Of a stretch of 64,000 bases of DNA, positions 26,450 to 36,500 are shown piece after piece (the first letter of the stretch is position 1; every line of letters starts with the position of its first letter). Source of the DNA: CAUZJF01 sp965248605 (GTDB lineage Bacteria; Chloroflexota; Dehalococcoidia; Lucifugimonadales; CAUZJF01); assembly GCA_965248605.1 (NCBI GenBank), contig CBDFJV010000007.1:1054001-1118000 (forward strand). The letters are read 5' to 3'. Made by a program: the position numbers and the translations under genes. Under the pieces are notes generated by a model. The model ran no database searches and was not told the origin of the DNA. It saw nothing but the letters and a program-made list of their open reading frames with translations.

Positions 26450-28961
26450 TCGCGATCGCGGTTTCAATTGCGCTCTTAGGCCCTCCGAAGGTCGCTCACG
26501 GGGCGACCTTCATTGTCGACTCGACGGCGGATACTTCCGACTCTTTCACCAACGGCGTCTGCGACGACGGAGCCGGAAACTGCACGTTGCGCGCGGCCAT
26601 GGAGGAGGCGGCCGCCACCACTACGCTGGTCACCATTCACTTTGATATCCCAGGTCCCGGGCCTCACATGATCAAACCGAACGACTTCGGCTACGCGGGC
26701 GTAAACGTGATCATAGACGGGACGACCGAACCTGATTTCGTCGGAAGTCCTATCGTCGTTCTAGATGGCTCGAATACGGTCGGCGAGAAGGGCTTGGCTG
26801 TTAGCGACGTGACAATACGTGGTCTCGTGATCAACAACTTTGACGTAGGGATTTCAATCGGCTCCAACAGCGTGGTCGAGCTCAATTTCATTGGTGTGGA
26901 CCCCAGCGGGACTGTTGACCTGGGTAACAGGTTGGGCATTGGGGTCTTTGGGGAGAACAACAGAATCGGAGGCACGGGCCCTGGGACTGGGAATCTGATT
27001 TCAGGAAACGACACCGGCATCTGGGTCGGCGGGACATTAGGGCCTTCTTCCATGACGACTACGATACAGGGGAATCTTATTGGCACCAATGCTTCGGGAC
27101 TTGGTGCACTGGGAAACCGCGAAGGAATTCGCCTCGTTTACAGCAAAGGCGCGATCATCGGCGGCATCGGGAGCGCTCGGAACACGATTTCGGGCAACGT
27201 TATCGGCATTCAGATCACGCCAAACTCTTCGGACAATCGGGTCATCGGGAACTACATCGGGCCCAAATTCACCGGAACAGGCGCGATCGGAAACGGCTTT
27301 GGCATTACCGCTTCAGGGTATGACGACACGATTGGTGGCACGGCACCAGGCGAAGGCAACGTCATTTCGGGGAATTCACAAGATGGGGTCACCACTGACG
27401 GCGCGTTACGGAACGTCTTTCAAGGCAACTTGATCGGCGTTGCCGCTGATGGCACCACGTCAATGGGGAACGGTGGCCACGGTATTGAGATCCGTGACAG
27501 CTTACGGGTCGTTGTTGGGGGCGCTGATCCAGGCGCAGGGAATGTCATTGCTTTCAACGGAGAAGCAGGTGTCTTCGTTCAAAACAGTACCAAAAACCCG
27601 ATCGTTGGAAACAGGATCCACAGCAATGGCGGTCTTGGAATCGAGCTAGCCAACGCCAACAACAACCAGGAAACGCCGGTGCTGAGCACCGCCGCCGGTA
27701 ACCCAACAGCGATCAGCGGCACCGCGCGAGGTGACAATGACACGACATTCCGCATCGACTTCTACCAAAATACCGCCTGCGACCCCTCTGGAAGTGGAGA
27801 AGGTGAAAGTTACCTCGGGTCTGCCGACGTTACAATCGACGCCGGCGGCGAGGCCACCTTCACGGCCGTCTCCGGGCAGACCGTTGATCTGGACGCGGTT
27901 ATAACAGCGACGGCGACCGACCCAGACGACAACACCTCAGAGTTCTCCAACTGCATTTCGGTAGGTCCCGTTGTGGACTCCACTGGGGACGCCCCCGACG
28001 CGACTCCTGGAGACGGGCTTTGTGACGACGGCGCCGGGGCCTGCACATTGCGCGCTGCCATCCAGGTGGCCAATCTGGATTCCAACCTCACACCTATTCT
28101 GTTCAATATCCCTGGCCCCGGTCCGCATACGATTCAACCCAGTCCCGCATTACCAGAGATAACGGAACCAGTGTTCATCGACGGCTACTCGCAGCCGGGG
28201 GCCAAGCCAAACACAAGCACGAGCACCACCAGCTCCAACTCTGTCCTGAAGATCGAGCTGGACGGTACCAACGTCGGAGCGGGCACCGACACAAACGGGC
28301 TTGTCATCGTCGCGAGCGGCAGCACGGTTCAGGGCCTTGCAATCAATCGGTTCCTCAGCTCGGGCATTCGCGTCGTGCACAACCCGGATGGCTCCGCGAC
28401 ACAGGCTATCTCTATACTGGGGAACTTCATAGGGACGGATGTCAGTGGTACGACGGCCCTTGGCAACGGCACGGGTGTGTTCCTTGTAGGCAGCAATGAC
28501 ATCCAGATCGGCAGTGGTGATCCCGCCGATCGGAACGTCATCGCGGGCAGCGTCGGTTTCGGCGTGGGATTCATCGGACCAAACAATAGCGGGATGGTCG
28601 TACAGGGGAACCTCATCGGCGTCGGGTCCGACGGCGTCACCCCCTTGGGCAACGGCGGCGATGGCGTGGACATAGTCGGCGGCTTCGGCAACACGATCGG
28701 CGGAGGGGCTAGACCCTGGTCTAACGTCATCGCCAATAACGGCGGCGCAGGTGTCAACGTTCGCGGTTCTTTGCACAACGCGGTGCTGAGAAACTCGATC
28801 TACTCCAACGGAGGCCTGGGCATCGATCTCGACGAAGACGGCGTTACGCCAAATGACCTGGGAGACGCGGACACAGGTTCCAATAGCCGTCAGAACTTCC
28901 CGGTCTTGAGTAGTGCCGAGGTCGTCAGCACGGGCAGGACCGAGATCGCCGGTAGTCTTAA
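26446..28961 (+). CDS. CSLREA/beta-helix surface protein, N-terminal fragment
   Basis: First surviving open segment of the broken giant gene. The frame is open from the end of the MITE; the first internal ATG is 26587. It contains CTLRAAMEEA (about 26580) and CTLRAAIQVA (about 28040), each followed by GPHMI/GPHTI and beta-helix repeats such as GNLIGTNASGLGALGN. It has no signal peptide in this form, so even if translated it would stay in the cytoplasm. The IS1380 element ends it with the foreign tail PNPPKDGV. Confidence 0.75.
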
Positions 28962-30679
28962 CCCTAATCCACCGAAGGACGGCGTGTAGGAGGCCTGCTG
29001 AAGAAACAAAAGGGTGCGCCTCTGAATCTGGGATAATGGTTTTGAAACAGAAAACCGGTCCCAGAAAAGGAGCACCCGATAGATGCTACCACGTAACCAC
29101 CCCGACCGCATCCAAATCGCCTTCGACGACCACCGCCTGGTGGCCAATGCCGGGCTGATCCTTCCCGCCACCCTCGCCCTGCGCCTTGGCCTGCCCCAAC
29201 TCCTCCGGAAGCACCTCGACCTCGGCGGCGCGCCGGGCCGGGCGAACACCGGCGACAAGATGATGACCCTGGTGGCCTCCGCCCTAGCCGGCGGAGATTG
29301 CATCGACGACGCCGATGTGCTGCGCGCCGGCGGGACCGCCCGCGTGCTCGGTTTCACGGCTAAGGCTCCCTCCACCCTGGGCACCTTCCTGCGCAGCTTC
29401 AGGTGGGGCCATGTCCGCCAACTGGACCGGGTGAGCCGCGAGTTGCTGGCCCGGGTCTGGAAGGCCGGTGCCGGACCCGGCGACGCACCATTCACCATCG
29501 ACCTTGATTCGACGATCTGCGAGACCTACGGACTGGCCAAGGAGGGCGCCCGCCACCACGGCTACACCGGTGCGCGGGGCTATCACCCGCTGCTGGCCGT
29601 CGCCGCCGGCACCGGCGACGTGCTGATGGCCCGCCTGCGCGAGGGCCGGGCTAACACCGCCCGCGGCGCTGCCCACTTCCTGCGTGAAACGGTGGGGCGG
29701 GTGCGCTACTGCGGAGCCAGGGGCCAACTCACGGTGCGGGCCGACAGCGGCTTCTATACCCACGCCGTGGTCGCCGTCTGCCGCCGGATGGATGTCCGCT
29801 TCTCCATCGCCATCCGCCAGCGCGCCCGCCTGCGGAATCTCATCGAGGCGATACCCGAAGATGGCTGGACGCCGATTCCTTACTGGCTGGACGGCGCCGC
29901 CGATGTGGCCGAGACCACCTACACCCCGTTCCAGGCCGAGGCGGACGCCGCGCCGGTACGGCTCATCGTCCGGCGGGTGAAGCCGGCGCCCTGTTCTCAA
30001 CTGGCTCTCTTCGCCACCTACAGCTATCACGGCTTCATCACCGACCGGGACGGGGAGACGCTGGAACTGGAGGCCGATCATCGCCGTCACGCCGAGATCG
30101 AGAATGCGATACGCGACCTCAAGTACGGCGTGGGGCTGAACCATCTCCCCTCGGGCCGTTTCGCCGCCAACGGCGCCTGGCTGGCGGTACAGGTGATGGC
30201 GCACAACCTGGCCCGCTGGACAGCCCGCATCGGCCTGGGTCAGCAGATCGTGACCACCAAGACCCTCAGACGACGGGTCTTTGCCTTGGCCGGACGGATC
30301 ACCCGCTCGGCACGCCGATTGACCCTGCAGCTTCCCCGGCGCTGGCCCTGGGAGGAGCAGTTCAGCCGCGCCCTGGCCCGACTGCGAGCCATTCCACTCC
30401 CAGCCTGACGGAGCCCGTCCGCCACTGACCCACCAGCCAACCCAACGTCCCCGCAAACTCGCGCCAGCCCAGTCCGCGAGCGCCTCTTGCCGTGTCCTAT
30501 CCCGCCATCTGGCTCGCCACAGCCACTGTAGGCCGCCATCGGTGCCCCCAAAAGCGCCTGCAGACCGCCCGCCAACCTCCCGTCTACCCAAATTCGAGCC
30601 CGGATCATCACGCCTGTAACTCCCTCACCCCCTTCCGCTGTCCTCACGTCGTCCATCCCTGTCCGTCGGTGGATTCGGG
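28962..30679 (+). mobile_element. IS1380-family insertion sequence, copy 1
   Basis: A 1,718-bp element with terminal inverted repeats CCCTAATCCACCGAAGGACG / CCCGAATCCACCGACGGACA and a perfect 5-bp target duplication CTTAA (28957-28961 and 30680-30684). A second 1,718-bp copy is at 52734-54451; I count three base differences between them. It disrupts the giant surface-protein gene. Confidence 0.92.
29083..30408 (+). CDS. IS1380-family transposase
   Basis: A 441-residue DDE transposase. FTIDLDSTICETYGLAKEGA holds the first Asp, TVRADSGFYTHAVVAVCRRM the second, and RRHAEIENAIRDLKYGVGLN the Glu in the conserved ENxIxDLKxGxGLxxxPS context of IS1380. The ATG at 29083 follows AAGGAG. It is full length with no stop or frameshift, so it looks functional. 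It differs from copy 2 at two residues (Ala/Thr in MTLVAS(A/T)LAGG and Gly/Ala in EDGW/EDAW). Confidence 0.93.
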   Translation: MLPRNHPDRIQIAFDDHRLVANAGLILPATLALRLGLPQLLRKHLDLGGAPGRANTGDKMMTLVASALAGGDCIDDADVLRAGGTARVLGFTAKAPSTLGTFLRSFRWGHVRQLDRVSRELLARVWKAGAGPGDAPFTIDLDSTICETYGLAKEGARHHGYTGARGYHPLLAVAAGTGDVLMARLREGRANTARGAAHFLRETVGRVRYCGARGQLTVRADSGFYTHAVVAVCRRMDVRFSIAIRQRARLRNLIEAIPEDGWTPIPYWLDGAADVAETTYTPFQAEADAAPVRLIVRRVKPAPCSQLALFATYSYHGFITDRDGETLELEADHRRHAEIENAIRDLKYGVGLNHLPSGRFAANGAWLAVQVMAHNLARWTARIGLGQQIVTTKTLRRRVFALAGRITRSARRLTLQLPRRWPWEEQFSRALARLRAIPLPA

Positions 30680-32563
30680 CTTAACAGTACGCCCGACACG
30701 ACCTTCCGCATCGAATTCTTCGGCAACACCGCGTGCGACCCGTCAGGCTATGGTGAGGGCGAGGAGTACCTTTTTTCCATCTCTGCAACCGCTGCCGGCG
30801 CTGTAACCACAGACGAAAACGGAGACAGCTCTTTCGTCTTCAGCCACAACGCCTCCCTATTGGGAAGATATATCACGACCCACGCGACGGACCCAGACGG
30901 CAACACTTCCGAGTTTTCCGCCTGCCAGGTGGTGCCTTTGAAGGTAAATTCAACCGCGGACTTGGCCGACACCATTCCAGGCGATGGGATATGCGCAGAC
31001 TCCGCAGGCGATTGCACGTTGCGGGCCGCCATTGAGGAGGCGAACGCAAATCCGGGGCCCGACACGATCGTGTTCGACATCCCGGGCGCGGGCCCTCATA
31101 CGATCGGCCACACGGCCCCGCTGCCGCCTATCACCGAGACCGTGACTATCGATGGCACGTCGGAGCCGGACTTTGCGGGCACGCCCATTGTAGAGTTGGA
31201 CGGTACCAACGCTGGGGCGAGCGCCGTCGGCCTCGACGTTGTCGCCGCGAGCAGCTCTATCACGGGCCTGATGGTCAACAACTTCGACGGCGCGGGCGTC
31301 GTTCTCAGGACGGGCGGCGGCAACACCATTCAGGGTAGCCGCATCGGCACCGACGGTACAGCGACCGTCGACAGGGGCAACGGAGCCGAGGGGATCAGGA
31401 TACAGTCGGACGGCAACCTGATAGGCGGCCCTGACCCGGACGACGGAAACACCATCGCTTACAGCGGATCAGACGGCGTAAGGGTCTCGTCGGGCGCAGG
31501 AAACTCCGTGCAAGCCAACACCATCGCCAACAACGGCTCCGACGGCGTTAGGGTCGTGTCGGGGACCGGGAACAACATCCAGGCCAACAGCATCTTCGAC
31601 AACTCCGCTCTCGGGATCGACCTGGGCGGCGACGGCGTTACAGCCAACGACGCCGACGACCTCGACGCCGGGGCCAATAACCTGCAGAACTTCCCAGTTG
31701 TTGCCTCCGTGACGGTAGGTAGCACTATAGTCAAGGGCTCGATAACTTCTACTGCGACCAGCACCGATCTGAGGATCGAGTACTTCGCAAACACGACCTG
31801 CGACGCGTCGGGACATGGCGAGGGCCAGCGCTATTTGGGGTTCCTGGACGTCACGACCAGCGCCACAGGGACCGCGGACATCGGCATCGTTTTCGCCGAG
31901 TCCTTCGCCATCGGCGGGTTCATTACCGTCACGGCGACGGACGCCGGCGGCAACACCTCCGAGTTCTCCAAATGTACCCAGGTCGAGCAAAACCTGGCCG
32001 TCGTCAACTCGTCCGACGATGCTGATGACGGGACCTGCGACGGGGCCCACTGTAGCCTGAGGGAGGCCATAAACCTTTCGAATTCCACTGCCCAGACCGA
32101 GGTCATCCAGTTCAACATCCCAGGGCCTGGGGTGCACACGATCAGGCCTACAAGCTCTCTCCCGCTGATTTTTCAGTCCGTGATCATAGACGGTTTCACG
32201 CAGCCGGGGGCAAGGCCGAACACGAGCACGATGGGCGAACCGATCAACGCTGCGTACATGATCGAGCTAGACGGCAGCGCCGCCGGTGGGGGCACCGGTC
32301 TGCGGATCATATCTGCGGGAGTCGTGGTTCGTGGCCTGGTGATAAACCGGTTTGGCGGTGACGGGATCGTGGTCGACGCAACCGGAGTGGCGATCGAAGG
32401 CAACTTCATCGGCACCAACGCTTCTGGCACTGTCGACCTCGGCAACGGTGCGAACGGGATATTCATCGATGACGCTAGGCAAAACACGATAGGCGGGCCA
32501 CTGCCCGGGGCCCGGAACCTGATTTCGGGAAACGGGTATCTATCTGAGTGGACAGGGGGCTGA
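30680..32563 (+). CDS. CSLREA/beta-helix surface protein, middle fragment
   Basis: Second open segment, continuous with the first when the IS is removed. The first ATG inside is at 30860. It starts with the linker TTFRIEFFGNTACDPSGYGE and contains CTLRAAIEEAN (about 31015) and a literal CSLREAINLSN (about 32055). Beta-helix repeats follow each. It runs into the frameshift at about 32531 and stops 30 bp later after GYLSEWTGG. Confidence 0.75.
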   Translation, partial: LNSTPDTTFRIEFFGNTACDPSGYGEGEEYLFSISATAAGAVTTDENGDSSFVFSHNASLLGRYITTHATDPDGNTSEFSACQVVPLKVNSTADLADTIPGDGICADSAGDCTLRAAIEEANANPGPDTIVFDIPGAGPHTIGHTAPLPPITETVTIDGTSEPDFAGTPIVELDGTNAGASAVGLDVVAASSSITGLMVNNFDGAGVVLRTGGGNTIQGSRIGTDGTATVDRGNGAEGIRIQSDGNLIGGPDPDDGNTIAYSGSDGVRVSSGAGNSVQANTIANNGSDGVRVVSGTGNNIQANSIFDNSALGIDLGGDGVTANDADDLDAGANNLQNFPVVASVTVGSTIVKGSITSTATSTDLRIEYFANTTCDASGHGEGQRYLGFLDVTTSATGTADIGIVFAESFAIGGFITVTATDAGGNTSEFSKCTQVEQNLAVVNSSDDADDGTCDGAHCSLREAINLSNSTAQTEVIQFNIPGPGVHTIRPTSSLPLIFQSVIIDGFTQPGARPNTSTMGEPINAAYMIELDGSAAGGGTGLRIISAGVVVRGLVINRFGGDGIVVDATGVAIEGNFIGTNASGTVDLGNGANGIFIDDARQNTIGGPLPGARNLISGNGYLSEWTGG

Positions 32564-32569
32564 CCTCAA

Positions 32570-33575
32570 CACTATCCAGGGGAACGTTATTGGCCTCGAC
32601 GCCACTGGCGGGGTGAAGCTGGGCAACGCAACCTACGGAGTCGAGATCGTCAACGGGGATGACAACGTCATCGGGGGAACCTCCAGTGAGGCTCGGAACG
32701 TCATCTCGGGACATGGCACCGGAGGCATCAAGCTGGTTACCGGTGCAAACAGCAACGTCGTTCAGGGTAACTACGTCGGCACCGACATCACTGGTCTGGT
32801 GACCGACCCTGACGGCGTGTTTCCGGCTGGAGGCCCCGACGAGCTTGGTAACCGCTTCGGGGCCATAGAGGTAAATGGCAGCAGCAACAACCTTATTGGA
32901 GGCAATCGAAACAACGGAGAAGGCAACCTGGTCTCGGGGACGTGGCAGGGAGACGCCATATACCTATCCGGTTCGGCTTCTGGGAACAGGGTCCAGGGCA
33001 ACCTCGTGGGTACGGACATCACCGGCACCAAAATCCTGCCTCAGGCGGGGGGCATCGTGGTGTTCAACAACCCGGGGACGGTGAACCTGATCGGTGGCAC
33101 CGGGCCCGGTGAAGGCAACGTCGTGTCGGGGAATGGGCGCGCGTTCGACAACCGGCAAGGGCCCGGCATCGAGGTGTTCTATGACACCATTGTTCAGGGC
33201 AATCTCGTTGGCACCGATATTACCGGCATGGTTGCTTTGGGCAACCACGGTTACTGGGGCATCGAGACATCGGGCAACAACAACGCCATCGGCGGGACCG
33301 AGCCGGGAGCCGGGAACGTGGTATCGGGGAACAACAGCTATGGCATGCAGGTGTACGGCACCGGGAATAGAGTGCAGGGCAATCTGATCGGTGTCGCCAT
33401 CGACGGCAGGTCTCCTCTCGGCAATCTCTCCTACGGAATCCACGTAAGATTGAGTGGCAACACGATCGGTGGGACTGAGCCCGGCGCGGGCAACGTCATC
33501 GCCTACAATCGTAGGGGTGTCAACGTTGTGGAGCAGTCCGGTCATGCGATCCTCGGGAACTCGATCTTCGCCAAC
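32570..33575 (+). repeat. Internal ~1.0-kb direct repeat, copy 1
   Basis: Matches 35608-36615 over essentially its whole length, with scattered mostly third-position differences (for example GACCTCAACACTATCCAGGG is shared). Identity is above 90% by eye, much higher than between other modules of the protein. Confidence 0.8.
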
Positions 33576-36500
33576 ACAGAGTTGGGGATCGACATCGCAC
33601 CTGCCGGTGTCACACCGAATGATGCGGGTGACGCCGACACGGGCGTCAACAACCGGCAGAACTTCCCGGTATTGACGGCGGTAACGGCAGGCAGCACTCT
33701 GATATCCGGGACCTTGAACAGCAATGCCAGCACGACCTTCAGGATCGAGTTCTTCTCGAACACGACTTGTGATTCAACGGGGTACGGGGAGGGCGAGACT
33801 TTCCTCGGCTTCACTAGTGTTACGACGGACGCCTCAGGGAACGTCAGCTTCAGCGTCGTATTCCCGGCCACAGTCGGCACGCGGTCGCTCATAACGGCGA
33901 CGGCGACTGACGAGTCGAACAACACGTCGGAGTTCTCGGCCTGCTCCCCGGTCGGCGGCGGGTCGCTCCTCACCGTCGACTCGACGGGCGACGGCGGCGA
34001 CGCCAACGTCGGCGATGGCGTCTGCGACGATGGCGTGGGCGCCTGCACGCTCCGAGCCGCGATAGAGGAGTCCAACGCGACCTCGAGCCACGATTTCATT
34101 CGATTCGGTATCGGAGGCGCGGGGCCCCATTCGATTCAGCCGGCAGGGCCGCTTCCTGACGTAGTCCATCCCGTCATCATCGATGGATACACGCAGCCGG
34201 GGGCGAGCCCCAACACGAACCCACCGGGGCTAGGCTCCAACGCGGTGATCCTGATCGAGCTGGATGGTACGAATGCCAGCAGCGACGCGAGCGGCCTGCG
34301 CGTTACCAGCGGAAACAGCGTCGTACGAGGTCTGGCCATAGGCGGCTTCGGAAAGGCCGGCATTGAGCTCGCCGGAGGCGGTTGGAACGAGATCGAAGGG
34401 AACCTCCTGGGTACCGACGCGAGTGGGCTCGTCAACTTGGGGAACGGCCAGTACGGCATCCTGGTGGGCGGGTCTTCGGATAACACCATCGGCGGCAACG
34501 ATGCCGGCGACGGCAATGTCGTCGAGTTCAACGGCATTGGCGTGGAGGTGTCGGGAAGCGTTGGCACTCTCGGGAAGTCTGTTCGCAACGCGATATTGGG
34601 CAACTTCGTCCGCTCCAACGTCGGAGACGGAATCAACCTGGCCGGCGCCGACGCGAACGACGGGCAACTTCCACCGGCGATCACGTCGGTCACGTTGGGC
34701 AGCGTCACTGTCCAGGGGATGGTCCAGAGCCAGGCCAGCTCGACGGTCAGAATCGAGTTGTTCTCAACGGAAGTAGGAGATCCCTCGGGCGCCGGCGAAG
34801 GCGCAATATTCCTCGGGGCGACCGAGACCACGACCGACGACAGAGGGGACGCGACGTTTAACGTCACCTTCTCGAACGTCACGGTTACGCAGCCGTATAT
34901 AACTGCCACGGTAACAGACGCCGACAACAACACGTCTGAGTTCTCGCAGTGGTTCGTCTTGCCCCAACTCCTTGCGCCCCTGACCGTCGACTCTACCGGC
35001 GATGGCGGCGACTCGAACACGGCGGACGAGGTGTGTGACGACGGCACCGGCGCATGTACTCTGCGTGCAGCAATCGAGCAGGCTAACGCCCTAGTCGGGT
35101 TCGACCGAATCTACTTCAATATCTCGACGACCGATCCAGGTTACAACTCGAGCACCGATACATTTACCGTGTCCCCGGCCTCGGCCCTGCCGGCCATCGT
35201 CGAGGAGGCGGTGGTAGACGGCTTCACGCAGCCTGGAGCCAGCGCCAACACGAGCCCGATGGACCAGCCTATCAATGCGGTGTACAAGATCGAGCTGGTC
35301 GGCACGAACGCCGGTGCAGGCGTCGATGGCCTAAGGGTCCAGGCGGGGGGCGTAACGATACGCGGGCTGACCATCAACCGTTTCAGCAGCGACGGAGTCG
35401 AGATCGAGGCTATCGGAGTCGTTGTCGAAGGCAACTACATCGGCACCGATCCTACAGGGACAGTCGACTTGGGTAACGGCGGGAACGGCGTGTTCATCGA
35501 TAATGTACGTCGAAACACGGTCGGTGGCCTTCTGCCAGCCGCGAGAAACCTAATATCGGGTAACGACACGCATGGCGTCTATGTGGCTGGAGACAACGCC
35601 GACCTCAACACTATCCAGGGAAACGTTATCGGCCTCGACGCCACTGGCGTGGTGAAGCTGGGCAACGCAACCTACGGAGTCGAGATCGTCAACGGGGACA
35701 ATAACGTCATCGGCGGAACCTCCAGTGAAGCTCGGAACGTCATCTCGGGCCAGGGTACCGGGGGCATCTATCTGGTAAGCGGCGCAGACAGCAACGTCGT
35801 TCAGGGCAACTTCGTCGGCAGCGACATCACAGGTCTAGTGACCGACCCTGACGGCGTGTTTCCGGCTGGAGGCCCCGACGAGCTTGGTAACCGCTTCGGG
35901 GGCATAGAGATCAATGGCAGCAGCAACAACCTGATAGGGGGCAATCGAGACAACGGAGAAGGAAACCTGGTCTCCGGAACATGGCAGGGTGACGCCATAT
36001 ATCTGTCGGGCGCGGTTTCCGGGAACGCGGTGCAGGGCAATCTCGTAGGTACGGATATCACCGGCACCAAGATCCTGCCTCAGGCGGGTGGCATCGTGGT
36101 ATTCAACAACCCGGGGACCGTGAACCTGATAGAAGGGACCGGGCCGGGTGAAGGCAACGTCGTGTCGGGGAATGGGCGCGCGTTCGACAACCGGCAAGGG
36201 CCTGGCATCGAGGTTTTCTATAACACCATCGTTCAGGGCAATCTTGTGGGCACCGACATCACCGGCATGGTCGACTTGGGTAACCACGGTTACTGGGGCA
36301 TCGAGACATCGGGCAACAACAACACGATCGGCGGGACCGAGCCGGGAGCCGGGAACGTGATATCGGGGAACAACAGCTACGGTATGCAGGTGTACGGTAC
36401 CGGGAATAAAGTGCGGGGCAATCTGATCGGTGTCGCCATCGATGGCACGTCTGCTCTCGGCAATCTCTCCTACGGAATCCACGTAAGATTGAGTGGCAAC

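Noticed and set aside
29284..30591. A 435-codon frame antisense to the IS1380 transposase (also 53056-54363)
   Set aside because: Its composition is Gly/Arg-rich, it lacks any motif, and it mirrors the transposase codons exactly.
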